This document shows, piece after piece, positions 1-11,960 of a DNA stretch of 64,000 nt. Within the stretch, counting starts at the first letter, position 1. Every line of letters begins with the position of its first letter. A program made the translations under genes and the position numbers. The DNA comes from Lepidonotus clava (Eukaryota; Annelida; Polychaeta; Phyllodocida; Polynoidae): NCBI GenBank assembly GCA_936440205.1, contig OW387133.1, positions 11,126,001-11,190,000 on the forward strand, given 5' to 3'. The notes below the pieces were generated by a model that was not told the DNA's origin, did not search any database, and saw only the letters and a list, made by a program, of their open reading frames with translations.

Positions 1-35
1 AGTGCAAAATACATATTTTTAATGTAAAATTCTCG

Positions 36-253
36 GATCCGGAAGGTCCGATGGACATGTTTATAATAGGGCGCCCCCCACCCACCCAAAACAAGTTGCG
101 GCGACTCCAGAAATTTCAAAAGGGAATGACTATTTGTGACATCTTTCTGCATCCCCGACCCCGACCCCCAGGGCTTAAATTTGTCATTGAAAAAATATAT
201 CAATTTTGGTTAAAAAACAAAAAAAAGTGGGGCGTCCCCCTCTAAATCTACCC
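36..253. repeat. Remnant of a GGATCC/GGCGCCCC miniature element
   Basis: GGATCC near the left edge, an internal AATAGGGCGCCCCCC and a right end running into CCCCTCTAAATCTACCCC resemble the better copies at 487, 53677, 55859 and 57012. The ends are worn and no target duplication is visible. Confidence 0.3.
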
Positions 254-486
254 CTAAGTTGTGTGTGATAAGATATCCTAAATTTGATATGATATCTTGG
301 TGCAATGGGAGGGGGATTTTCTTTTTTTTCAGCCACCAAATTGTTTCACTGTTCTTCCAACATACATAATGCAGTGTTACCTCTGAATATACATATTATT
401 GTGAATGATTTTTCTATGATTTTTAAACTTTCGTGAATATTTTTTGGTCGGCCCACCTGCAGGCTACTTAAAGAACCAGTATTGGA

Positions 487-652
487 GGGGGCGGATCCAG
501 AGATTTTCAAAGTGTGTGTGATGGGGGGGGGGGGGGGGCGCCTTACTGTACACATTTCCGCCAGACCTTCCAGATTAATTAAATAAGTTAATATTTGGCT
601 AAAAGTGGGGAGAGGGTGCACCCGTCCCCTGCGCCTCCCTCTAAATCCGCCA
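487..652. mobile_element. GGCGGATCCAG miniature inverted-repeat element, about 165 bp
   Basis: The left end reads GGGGGCGGATCCAG and the right end CTCTAAATCCGCCAC, which is roughly its reverse complement. A long G run and a GGCGCC core lie between them, as in the copies at 53677, 55859 and 57012. There is no coding capacity. The family is defined only by copies within this window. Confidence 0.4.
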
Positions 653-669
653 CGGATTGGTCAACTCAC

Positions 670-752
670 CTTTTTACCGTTGACGTAGAAGACGAGGTCC
701 TGACGTCCATCCATCTTGATGCTTTGGACTTGAGTGACGGCCTGCGGCACGT
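670..752 (-). CDS. First coding exon of a xanthine dehydrogenase / aldehyde oxidase-like gene (partial)
   Basis: On the minus strand an acceptor (TTGCAG) precedes 752 and a donor (GTGAGT) follows 670. The reading frame contains an ATG at 714-712 in a good context (AAGATGG) and gives MDGRQDLVFYVNGKK. This matches the opening of the 2Fe-2S domain of molybdo-flavoenzymes (xanthine dehydrogenase and aldehyde oxidase begin with a short leader followed by LVF(F/Y)VNG(R/K)K). These enzymes oxidise hypoxanthine and xanthine, or aldehydes, in the cytosol or peroxisome. The remaining exons would lie left of the window; none is seen in 1-669. The frame stays open upstream of the ATG to the acceptor, so an N-terminal extension is possible; I prefer the ATG because it gives the usual leader length, which makes 715-752 5' UTR. 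XDH and AOX cannot be separated on 15 residues. Confidence 0.6.
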
Positions 753-1662
753 CTGCAAGATAAGAATGTTCACAAGAGTTACAATTCTTATCATACCTAC
801 TATAGGATAGCGATATATTCTCTATAGTCTTATATTAGGCCTACGACATGACCCCTTTCAGCACATGTGACTGCAACTCTTCGCACAGGTATAGGCCTAT
901 ATTGTGAATATTTTGATGGACCCGTATATATAAATAGTTGCACAAGGGATATTTCACTATTGACAGATACCATACACAGAATGATTATTCTTTTGTAGTT
1001 GTATACTGTTCCAATGCCTATGCTGTTTCAGCATATTTCCTAGTGTGAGTTTATGCTACATGGCAGTATTCTACTACACAAAACACTTCACTTTTTAACT
1101 TTCATGAGCTCTACAGGAATGGCAGACCTGAATTGAATGCATGGTTATAGAGCAGTTAGGGCGATTCTATGTGAATGGTGAAAATAGGTGCCCATGCACC
1201 ATGGTTGAAACACCTAATGGAGTATTCAAAATGTTATTAACATTGAAATAATTGTAAATATAAATATGCTTGGGATTTTCTTTTATAGGTATCACTACTA
1301 TTTTATCAATAACCCTCAATGTAGGCCTGTACCATTGTGAAATGTCATTGTGCTACTGAACTTTGCGGTTTAACTTTGATGCAATTCAGAGGGAGTATTT
1401 ACATCATATCCTTTAACTCTTGATGTTAATAGTTATGCTAGTCCAAGTTGCAGTCTTCTTGTCCTTAGACCAAGAATCAGCTCCAGATGTAGCTAAAAAA
1501 GAATGAGAGTTGACAAGAACACTCATGCGAAAGGATGTTTTTTATTATTTATCCAGACATGTAATGTACATCATTGACTTTCTGTTAACATTTCACCAGT
1601 CCTTAGGCTAGTCCACTCAGCCCTTCAACCAAAATGCTCCTAGGCAAAGTCGCACCTATCGT

Positions 1663-2274
1663 ACTGAAAACACAAAGTCGTCAGAGAGCCACTTTAAAGT
1701 TGTCAGAGGGTTGTCATAGGTGACTTTTGGGTTGTCATAGGTGACTTGTGGGGGCAGAGCAGGGCTCATTTCAGGCCATCAATGCTGTGTGACAACCTTG
1801 TGACAATCCTTTGACAATTTGGGGGTGGTCAGACGGTTGTCATTGTGAATTTTGAGGCTGGATGACAACCCAAAGGTCGTAATTTTATCCGCGACTACTT
1901 TGGGCCAAAAAGGTTGTCAGAGAAGTAAAAACTGAGAATCGGGTTGTTATAGGGTTGTTACAGAACAAAATGAGAGTCAAAAGTGCTGCCTGACAACCCT
2001 AGGGTTGTAAGTGAATGGTGCCTAAAACGACAGCCCAAGGTTGTCTATGATAAAGTATTGTAAGTGAATGGTATCAAAAATCATACAACTCATAGGCCTC
2101 CTATGTGTAATGGCCATACCTAATAATTAGTAATAAGATAATAGGAAGCCATTATTATGGACTATGATATCTACCACATAAAACTATTCATAAATAAGAT
2201 TTTTTGTATAAAAGACACAGACAACATTGGGTTGTCGTTTTTGGCACCACTTTTGACAACTCTGTGTTTTCAGT
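1663..2274. mobile_element. Inverted-repeat element rich in GTTGTCA motifs, about 610 bp
   Basis: The left end reads ACTGAAAACACAAAGTCGTC and the right end is its near reverse complement (GACAACTCTGTGTTTTCAGT). The interior carries a dozen or so GTTGTCA/TGACAAC motifs in both orientations, in loosely repeated blocks at 1692-2060. No open frame is long enough for a transposase, so this is a non-autonomous foldback or miniature element. No clear target duplication. Confidence 0.5.
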
Positions 2275-2503
2275 GTGGCAGAGCTCCCTCTTATGCCCAA
2301 CCTTTCAGTCTATACATTCGAGGTCCTCACTGGCTGACAGAACAGTTCTGAAGCTGCTGCACAGTGGTCTTGCTAGTTATAATCCCCTGCCTAGCTCATT
2401 GATCTAATTTCCCATTTCTCCATGCAGAGATTCACTGCCTATGCCCTAGTGCAGATTTTTATATCTATGATCTTTTAAGCTAGGACTGACCGCACATCAG
2501 TAC

Positions 2504-2914
2504 CCCGGGGGGGGCACTCACTCTTTGAAGGTAGATACCAACTGCGAAACTACAGCCCCCCCTTTTTGGGGATAGGAATACTCTGACAGCCCCCCCTTTT
2601 CAGGCCATGTCAGGGACAGCCCCCCTTTTTTGGGAATAGGAATAGGTCTAGTCTGACAGCCCCCCCTTTTCAGGCCTCCAAAAGGCATTTGTTGACCAAT
2701 TTTGTGGCCATTATTTGATTTTGGAACTCAAGAATTTGATTAAGAAGAATTATGAAGTGGTTGAATGACATACAATAAACTGTTAATATAATATAGTGGA
2801 CAATTCATAATTAACAGCCCCCTGTTTTTAGCCAAATTGGCGATTCACAGCTACAGCCCCCGGAGGTTCCGACCGCAGTTGGTACCCATTTTCGAACCGA
2901 GTGCCCCCCCCGGG
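2504..2914. mobile_element. hAT-like miniature element with perfect 8-bp target duplication
   Basis: The termini are exact inverted repeats, CCCGGGGGGGGCACTC at the left and GAGTGCCCCCCCCGGG at the right, with a further match at CCAACTGCG. Both sides are flanked by the same eight bases, ATCAGTAC (2496-2503 and 2915-2922). An 8-base duplication is characteristic of hAT transposition. The interior repeats an ACAGCCCCCC motif four or five times and codes for nothing. Confidence 0.75.
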
Positions 2915-4489
2915 ATCAGTACACTGCAATTATCATGGTCGGCTAGGTTTTCAGGTATCTCTATACAAATTCCACAATAACTATATCTAATCTGTCTTGC
3001 TGAACTGCAGTGTACCAGGTAGAATAGAAACACTTGATACAGTTGGCACTGGGATGTATAGACACGAGTAAATAAACAGGTCCCATCATGTTGTTGTGTA
3101 TATATATGAAGTACTCTAAATTTTACAATTCTTTTTACAAATCATTGTTATTACTCTCTTACAGCAAAAAATATTGCAAATGTATATAGCAAACTAAAGG
3201 ATGTAATTGTACTGCAAAGTTTGCTGGAAACTTTGGTGCCAGCAAACCTTTTTGTGTAAATTTTTGGTATATTTTTCAGGCAGAAAATATTGATAACGAA
3301 TAAATTCCGAAAGCAGACGTTTGTGAGCAAGCTTGGCTTTGATAACCTTTTCATCAAGGTAATTATTGTCTCATGTACTGATTATATATGAACAGATATA
3401 TTTGCATACATTTCTGTAACGATTAAATTATTTAAACCAGTTTTCAGGTAAAGTGTGGCTGAAAAACAATGGATGAAAAATATATTATTGTTTCTGCCAG
3501 GGCTATGTATTATTGGAATATCATGGCTTGCTATTGTGTATTAATCCTGCAACATGAACTAAAATATACTCTAACCTTTTAGCATTTCATTAAAATTATC
3601 AAAAATAACTGCACAAAATGTTTAATTTCCTTTTGAAATCATCATAATTATGCGGTCAAGACAAGTTGCGATTAATTCGTAATTTTATTAACATTAGCAA
3701 CATTTTGAGAATTGCAGTATTCCATAGGATGCATTCTAGATCCACATTATGCGAAGCCCTGTGAAGCAATGGTACAGGCTGACCACACCGGGAACCATGT
3801 CTGTAACTTCCATCAGAAGGGAAAGTGCTCTTTGGACACGATTGCTCCAAGACGCAGGTAATCGTGTAGTCATATACTACTAAGATGTTCAAAAGACCCG
3901 TTGCTAAAAACTATGAACTTACTGATATAGAATAATACTAAATCCAAAAGTTTTTGATTGATTACACATGGTTATTTTTGTATCTATGGCGTTTTTATCT
4001 AATGATACTTTTCAGGAAACGAATAGGACTCCAAATTGGTTCAGGATATGGGCCTAATGTCTTATTCATACAAACGAGACAAAGCCTAACGTTCCCTATT
4101 AGGATAATCCATGAATGTCTTTCGCCTTGTCTGGGTGACCCACAAAAAAACAGATAAATTATTAGTCATATAAAAGTGTCAGATATGAACAATTTTGATT
4201 TTATGAATGTATTTCCTGTTTTTTATGTAGTGCCTGGACATCATCATTATTCTACATAATGACTACGCATCGAGTGCTAAGAAACTAACATAGTGTAAAA
4301 TAATTATACAGTCTTTTCTATAGAATTTAAGGTGTCTAACTTTGGGGTTTGTATGGGTGAATGTGTGCATATTATTTATAGGTACATGAATGTATTTTGG
4401 TGTTGTATACATATGTGCATGTGTGATGAATGCCTATTCATCCAAATATGTAGAGATCAAAATAAGAGAAAATAAGGTAATATGACAAA

Positions 4490-5420
4490 AGGTATATATG
4501 TTCGTAAAAGGAACGAAAGTGTAAAAGAACGAAATATGTAAAAGGAATGAAAGTGTAAAAAGCCCGAAAAAGAGGCCCGAATATGTAAAGGAACGAAAGT
4601 GTAAAGGAACGAATATGTAAAGGAACGAGACCCGGAAAGATGTAAACCGGAAGTAATATGTAAACCGGAAACGAGAATGTAAACCGGAAGTGACGTCAGT
4701 TGTAGATCACGTGACCGAAAGCAGCCAATCAGGGCTGACCTCTAAGGTATATAAAGGGGCGGTGAGGCCCGAATAAACAGAGTTCTTTAACAGTTCTCCT
4801 TGTGTCCAGACGTGTCTTCTTCCCTTGAACAACCGCTGAGATGAGCCGATACGAGTTAATTAACCAGAAGTTAGAGTAAAATAGTCGAAGTTCGAGATAA
4901 ATAGGCGAAAGTTAGGACGGGGGCCCGACGGCCCGAGGAACGGGAACGGGGAACGGAGGACCGAGGTAGGGCGCGAAGGCCCGAAACCGTCCCGGAAGTG
5001 TAGGCGCAGCATGGCACGAAGGCATGGAGAGAGGAACGGAAACCTGGAGTCCGCGGGGACGAAGGCGCGAAAGGCTCGGCCCCACGCTACCAAACAATAG
5101 GCGACCGTCGGCCCGACGGCCCCGCGGATCGGAACCCGAGGTGGACCGCCCTGGCGAGGTGAATGCCGGTCTGGAAGATAGAGCGAGACGAAGCACGGCC
5201 TCCCCGTACCCCTACCATAATTTCCCTTCCCCGCAGTCCTCCGTTTGACATCGAGCACCGATTCCCGACCGATTCGCTCAGCCCCCCCCTCGTGCGCGAG
5301 GCACGACTCTAAAAACACATCTCGGTTCTTGGCCCGGATTCCCCGTCCGCCCCGAGACCCGAACAATCCCCACGTTCCTCTGCTGTAAGAATCGGCAACC
5401 CCGACTTACCAGAGAACGTC
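4490..5420 (+). mobile_element. LTR-like promoter fragment with GC-rich tail (fossil, family uncertain)
   Basis: Unlike its surroundings, this block has the layout of a retroelement control region. An array of GTAAAGGAACGAA-like motifs (4498-4690) is followed by a CCAAT sequence, a TATA-type box (GGTATATAAAGG near 4746) and AATAAA about 25 bases further on. A very GC-rich tail follows to about 5390. I see no coding domains and no second terminal repeat, so it is best read as a broken or solo LTR-like fossil. It could also be an unrelated promoter. Confidence 0.35.
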
Positions 5421-5707
5421 ACACATGCATGCATGTTGTATGTATACTTTACTTTGTGGTTGCTGTAATGTACAGGTGGGGACTTGTATTGGTTGTCCCC
5501 ATTTGGCCCTGTGCTAATGATAAGCTCTCCCTTGGGATCTAATAATCTCCACTGATTATAAGTGTCCAGTCCAGGTAACCTGTAGATAAAAGTTTCTGGC
5601 ATGCAAAGCCTGATTATCTTTTATCTTGGATTTATCTTGAGCCCAGAAGACTTGCCTCTGTCTGAGGCTTCAGATATTGGAATCGAGCTTATCATTATCT
5701 CTCCAGT

Positions 5708-5996
5708 GTTCCGGGCCTAACAACAGCATTACATTTCCCATGAACTGGGGAGGGGGGGGGGGGCTGGTCATTTAGGCCACGCCCCTCCCCCCTCCTTATT
5801 GAGTGATTGACAGGTCATGTGATCCCAGCCTCATTCTGGTTACCTGGTCATGTGACCCAGCCTCGGTCTGACTGTAACTGGTGTGTATATAACCCTGTGC
5901 AGAAATACAGTTCTTCAGTTCACAACCCAGCTACTGTCTTGTGTTACTCATTCCACCTAAAGGACCCATGGGCCCCTAGGGGCTCACCCCTTGACA
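5708..5996 (+). mobile_element. Second LTR-like fragment (possible solo LTR fossil)
   Basis: The segment opens with TGTTCCGGG and closes near TTGACA. Inside are two near-identical blocks around GGTCATGTGA(T)CCCAGCCTC (about 5813 and 5846) and a TATA-type box (GTGTATATAACCC near 5880) followed by a short leader. This resembles an LTR promoter, but the ends are guessed and no target duplication or internal coding region is seen. Confidence 0.25.
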
Positions 5997-6087
5997 ATAG
6001 GACAGAGCATTTAGCTTTTGAATATCGTTTAAATTTGACCATACTGGTCACTTGAGAGAAAAGCATTGACAAACTCTTGTGGCGTTA

Positions 6088-6303
6088 AGGTGCGTTTCAC
6101 ACTAGGGGAACTGGAAATGCGTTTCTCACATCTCACAAAATCTAAGATAAGATGTTCTTAATAATCAATAATCTTAACTCTAATAATATATAGATAGTTA
6201 TAGGAACATATGTTCATAAAGTCTGAAATTCAACCATAAAAAAGTCAAAATATCTTAACTAAAACTACGATCATAAAATTATGGCCAGTGTGAAACTCCC
6301 CCT
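6088..6303. mobile_element. TTTCACACT miniature inverted-repeat element, about 216 bp
   Basis: The left terminus AGGTGCGTTTCACACTAGG faces CCAGTGTGAAACTCCCCCT at the right, imperfect inverted repeats of about 19 bases. TTA precedes the left end and TAG follows the right end, so a 3-base duplication is possible but not exact. The layout resembles the AGCCCCATAC family at 14089, 42492 and 61307, although the tips differ. Confidence 0.45.
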
Positions 6304-7589
6304 TAGTCATTAATACCTATACTGTAGGAAACATCATTACACTAAGTTATGAGATGACCCAGTATCCTGCCATTCTAGCATGTTACTGATATTACCATTC
6401 TTTCATCTCTTATCACCACAGAGATGTGCCAACCATGGGTTGACCATCCTTGAATCGTTAAATGGATTAAAGATAAGAAGCTGATAACAGTGGGGTATAT
6501 TGATATGATGATTATCATCACTGGTGAAGGTTACCAAAGATATCAAAAGTCTTGTTATTGCGAGTGATATATTATACACACTCCTAGAATGAACGTTTCA
6601 AAGGCATGTCAATTCTTGAAGGAATCTTCGTGAAGTGGCACTTTGGTTTCAAATAAACGAAAGTTTGGAATTCATTACAAGCAAAATTAGGTGCAGTTAT
6701 ACAGTTGGTGAACCAATAGTATATTATAATGAAGTTAAGAAATAACTATGAAACTGAGTGTCCTGGGTAAATAACTAGGTGTATTAACTGTGGGGTAAGG
6801 TGCCACTGTTTTTGTCTCTGTCTTAGAAGCATCTTGCCCCACAGTTGGGAAGTTAAAACTGCATGGGGCATCCTACCCTGGCCAGGTAGGGCCATAGGAC
6901 TAGTGCATTTGGCAATTTAAAGGGATTTGTGACTGACCACACCTGCAGCATCTTTCAGAGAGAGTTAAATATATATCCAGATACGATAACTATTTTGTCA
7001 CTTTTCCACTATAACTTCTCTTACCCACTTGCAGAGAAGTTATCATAACGTGTGTTTTATCAGGAAATAGTTTATATTTAGCAGATAATTATTTATCATG
7101 AAATAAGTGTAAATAGGGCTTAACTGAAAGGAATGTTCCTGGCGGGATGATTGGAATACATGTTATGCATGAAAGGTACCAGATAATATGAAAAATTATC
7201 GGGAATATTTATCCGGAATATTTATCTGGAAATCTTCAAGGTGAATAGGGCCTTAAATAGGGGGTATATCGCGTCCATGCTTAATTGAACTCATTAGTCG
7301 CACTTCAGTGTCACATTTCTTTGACTTTGAAGATTTCTCTAAATATTCTACCTCTGAATACTTTTTTAAGAAGTTAAGTCGTATAATCATTTATATCATA
7401 TCAAAATATGTTATGATATAAAGTGTTGAAAGAAACTTTAAGTTGGGCCCAAATTCCCGTGGGCCAATCTCACTTGTTACCTCCCCTCCCGGGTCTCCCG
7501 GCCCTGTGGCTTTCCTCTCTGCCTTGTGCCTCCCTGTGGTTCTCAGACCTTCCCGTCCTCTTGTCCCTTTTAAAGTTAATTTCCGTGAG

Positions 7590-7760
7590 ATTTTGCCCCT
7601 CTCAGGGAGATCGGGAGATTGAGTCAAAATCCGGGAGACTCACGGAAAATCCGGGAGAGTTGACAGGTCTACCGGGTCATTTCATGTGCCTTGTAATGCG
7701 CACCTAGAATAAAATGCTTTACAGGCCTGCCAACCTGTGATGGGTAAAATCCGGGACAAC
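7590..7760. repeat. Short repeats of an AAAATCCGGGA motif
   Basis: AAAATCCGGGAGA or a close variant occurs near 7627, 7649 and 7746, with further GGGAGA blocks between. It is probably the worn end of a dispersed element whose limits I cannot place. Confidence 0.25.
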
Positions 7761-8259
7761 TAGGGCAGATTCAGAATTCAGTTCGTTTTTATGCAGGGGG
7801 GAGCAAAATTTGAAGAAAAATATAAGTAGTTTACCATGGTAATAATAAAACAAAAAGTCCCTTGGCCGGTGAAAATGGGAACAATGTTATGTCAATTTTG
7901 TTCTACAGAATACCTTGAGAACATTTTTAAAATTCTGTTTCTGAACATCGCATTTCATGGTTATTTCCAAAAGAAATTCTTCTAAAATTTTAATTTTTTA
8001 GAAAACTTCCTTCTAATTTTTAAAACATGAATATAATTTTAAAGGGGCTGTATCACGAAAAAGATTTACCTGGTGTGTGTCTCTGGAACCACTGACCACC
8101 CCCTCCCCCCCTCATCCACCCCCACCCTCCATCTGACGGCCCCATCTTGGTCCTAAAGTTTTCATGACCAGCCGGTAACCTTATACCCTTAGCCGTGCAA
8201 AAGTCGTACTTCGAGGACCCCTCTATAGACTGACCCCAGATTCCTAAAATAAACCTGTG

Positions 8260-9010
8260 GATCCGTAAAATAGGCCAGGAAGTGCTACATACGGACTGCA
8301 ACATATCTGTAAGTAAAAACAAGTGCCCCTAAGCAGCTCTATAAATATACGGAAGGGTTGCAGAGCACCCGCAAGTAGTCCACAACTAATATTTTAGTAT
8401 TAAAAGAGAAGAATGGGGTTCCACATGGATATATTTTCATAATAGTGCCTAATAGATTATAGATATAATAAAATTGTTACTGTTCAATATCTATTCTGGG
8501 GAGTAGCATTGATTTACTATTTACGGACACAAGTGTCCTTGTAAATCATGTTGCTAATTCTGTAAAATGAGACAAGTCTGACCAATCATCCAGGACCTGC
8601 CCAAGTAATGTGGAGCTGCTATAAGATGAAAACAATACTCATTTATCTTAACATTACTTAATATTTCCTTTTCTTGTTGAATATTTTATTTATTTCATTA
8701 TATTTCACTTGCCTGTAAACGTTTTGTCAGTAATCTATTTTGAGAAACCATATTAGACACTTACCATTGTGACTTACAGCACCTCCGACCCTCCCGGTTC
8801 GTTTTTCCATAAGTATTGTCTTTTTCCGTAAATTTTTACCTAATAAGGGGTTCTTAGGGACACTTTTTCCGTAAAGCCCTATAAATTCTCTATATTTACG
8901 GAACTTTGACGTAATTTTATACTTTCACAACAATTCCGTACACTTTGAAATGCTCTCTATCATTTTCCGTAAACTTTAAAATTTAGGGGGTGAAATTACG
9001 GAAAACCCCT
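8260..9010. repeat. Field of TTCCGTAA / TTACGGAA motifs
   Basis: The octamer TTCCGTAA or its reverse complement, or a seven-base version, recurs about ten times in both orientations (for example near 8265, 8520, 8825, 8868, 8916, 8965 and 8996). The density is far above that of the surroundings. There is no fixed period and no coding content. Confidence 0.4.
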
Positions 9011-9269
9011 TTTCCACTAGAGATAGGGGTCCGGAATTGTACTTAGGAATCTGGGGTGAACCCAGAGCCCTTACTCACGTAGGCCCCACAGCAGTAGGGG
9101 TCGGACGGTCCAATCTAGGACCCCTCCTGCGCCACAAGCTGGGCCTAAGCACTCTGGTCCCCGGTCTGCCCAGTCTAATGGCCCTAGACCCCTAAATTCG
9201 ACACGGCGACATGGCCCTATTTTGGGCTTAGTGACATGAGACAGGGGATTTAAAAAGATAGTGACATGG

Positions 9270-9358
9270 GACATTGCATTTTCTTAAATTCGACAGGGTG
9301 ACATTGCACTTTCTTAAATTCGACAGGGTGACATTGCCTTTTCTTAAATTCGACATGC
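9270..9358. repeat. Tandem repeat, 30-bp unit, three copies
   Basis: The unit starts GACATTGCA and continues through TTCTTAAATTCGACAGGGT. Copies begin at 9270, 9300 and 9330, the last slightly short, and differ from each other by one or two bases. A fourth degenerate copy may lie just upstream at about 9230. Confidence 0.7.
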
Positions 9359-10878
9359 GACATTGGGACCCCCCCATCAAGGGCCCCAGTCTAGCCTGCC
9401 CTGGAGGGTCCTGATAACACACAGCTGGCCCTGGCTCATCTATACATGCAGGCAATAACATTACTAATGACTTTCATATGTGTCAAATCGAATATTTTTC
9501 AAGTGTATCACGATACACAAGGACACTACATGTATACTGACAAGTTTTTAAGTGTGTGGGCACTTTATTAGTGAAGATACCAAATCTTACAGCTGGTGGT
9601 CACAATAGGATACAGAGGCAGAAGGGAACCCCCGGCCAAATCTGGCTCAGGTTTAGGCCAGACTATAATTTGTCATCCGTTTGTCCTTACCCTTAGACCA
9701 GGGCAAGATCACTCCCTCCTTCATCTCCAGGTTGCCGACCCTCGTCTGAGAACCTCCCGCCCACACACAGGAGCTAGACCAGAGACCCTGCTGGGTCGGT
9801 CCCCTCACAAGTGCGAGCTGCCTTTTGCTTGGCACCCAACAATCATGTATTTGTCCTAGTAGGATACCCGAAGGGAATATATGATTCAAGCACATCCTTA
9901 GCCATTACTGAAAAAGACAACCTTCACATTAGGTCTAAAATAAACACTAATTCATTTATTCCCTAATCTTACATACATTTAACTCAATGATTTTTTTACC
10001 TAAAAAGATCGATGTCAGAGTCATTCAGAATATATCACAACTCTCCCCCTCCAAGATCTAAGAAACGTATTTTTATCATTTCTGCAGGCACTGGTGGGGG
10101 CGGGGGGGAGAGTGGGACAGAAGACTACACCGCACCATACATTGTGCTGTTTCAATAGAATATAATTATTTGCAGATAATTATATGGTGCAGATAGCAAC
10201 TTTTACTAACGGCAAAAATAATTCTCCAGATAATTATTTACCTGCGGATAATAATTTTCAAATTATCATGAAAAGTTCTCTGGACTGACCATAATTATCC
10301 GGAAATTTTCTCTGATGGGAAAACAATTATCGGCAGTAAAAATAATTATCCTAAACTGTCTCTGAAACCCGCTGCTGTGCTACCTGGCGTGAAAATCTTA
10401 GGTGCTTGATATGTATAAAAAATATCTTTTATTTTCAAATAAATACCAACTTTTCCACAAGGATTTTGATTTGAATAGGATGAGAAGAGATTTAAAGGGA
10501 ATTTGTTTACATAGGAATTGCCATATTTATCTGTTTCTGAAGGCTGTAGCTCTTAAATTACAATGGTGACCCACACTTTTCCATACAGGTCCATAGATGA
10601 TATCCAACCATGTTTGATTAATATATGCTGGTTAAATTTTCCGGGAGATGAAGAACTAGTGTTTTCCAATAGAAAGCGAAAATAAAACCTAATTTTTGCA
10701 CACCCATTTATCATGAAAACAAATATGTTAAAATGTTTTTCATCATGGTTATTTATTCCCAAAGTATTGGTCTAACCTCACAAATTGTATCAAGGCTATA
10801 TGCTGGTTCATTTTGAAACCTGCTAAGGAGTCCTTAATCCCTTTAAGTCCCTGAGTTTAGGTTTGTGAAAAGCAACAT

Positions 10879-11043
10879 TTAACCCTTTCACTGACAGATT
10901 TGTCACAATAGTGCTGATATGTAATGAAATATTGCCTAAAATACAAAATTTAGTCGATGAATTGCCCAAAACCCAAATCTATCTTATGGATTCTTCAGGT
11001 GAAAAGCCTTTTTCAAGGCAGCCTGTTACAGTGAAAGGATTAA
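10879..11043. mobile_element. TTAA-flanked miniature element, 165 bp including flanks
   Basis: TTAACCCTTTCACTG at the left faces CAGTGAAAGGATTAA at the right. TTAA at both edges is the target of piggyBac-like and some Kolobok elements; the superfamily is an inference. No coding capacity. Confidence 0.5.
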
Positions 11044-11607
11044 ATGAATTTGAAAAAGACAACCTTTATGAAATTACCTGATAAGCTTCTGGTATGGTAT
11101 GCTACCTACATTTTCAAATATGAATTCTGTGTACGTACAATTCAAGCCTATATTCCACTTGTCGATATTGCTCCCGACTTTTAAAATCAGCTGGGGAAAT
11201 AAAGGTTAAGTATAAAGATGTTATATTCATTAGAAAGGTGTTATAATTCTTTTTGGAATTGTATATAGGATGTACGGTTGAGTGCAATATTAGCAGAAAA
11301 AAATCAAACGAATACGTGTATGAATGAGTAATTGTACTCTGAGTTCAATCAGTCACCCAGTCTGCATATACGTAGATACTTTAGATATATACAATTGTTC
11401 TTTCATAATATGCGTAGGCATACACATATCCAGCTGCCATTCAGTTATCATTTCTCAATCATCTAAATTTTTGAATTGAACTGAAGGCCATAATATATCG
11501 CTACTTCTTAAAGGTTTATGCTAATGTGCCAACTGCAATGCAAAATGACGACACTTTCCATTTTCAAAGTTTAAAACAGTAAGGAGATGGATTCTTGAAA
11601 TGTTCCT

Positions 11608-11960
11608 TTAAAGGGAGCCAAACCAATAAATCCAATGATTTTTTCCAAACTCAAATAATCATGGAAATCCATTCCTTGAGCCTATTCCTGGCCTATGTTA
11701 AAATCTAAATCATGAAATATGGTTGAAAATCATTAAAAACAAGTTGATCTTGCTCAAATCAATTAATGTGGATCTGCAAAAATAGGGTTTGTTTACAAAC
11801 AAATGCAAATATTAATATCTCTTGTGGCATTTACTTCAGTTTGAGCTAGTTTCACAGCTAATGCTTTACCACTGACCTTAACTGAAGTCATCTAACATAT
11901 TTGTATACTTATCTCAGTTTTGAAAATGTTGTCAATTATATTGGTTTTGGCTCCCTTTAA
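11608..11960. mobile_element. TTAA-flanked miniature element, 353 bp
   Basis: The left end is TTAAAGGGAGCCAAACCAAT and the right end is its near-perfect reverse complement (ATTGGTTTTGGCTCCCTTTAA). The TTAA target duplication suggests a piggyBac-like origin. The interior is AT-rich and non-coding. Confidence 0.6.

Noticed and set aside
4860-5366. 168-residue open frame on the minus strand in GC-rich DNA
   Set aside because: Arginine/proline-rich composition follows from the GC-rich tail of an LTR-like fragment; overlapping frames on both strands are equally open and no domain is recognisable.
9596-9895. Overlapping open frames on both strands near 9.6-9.9 kb
   Set aside because: Better composition than the surroundings but no domain, splice sites or repeat ends that I can support.
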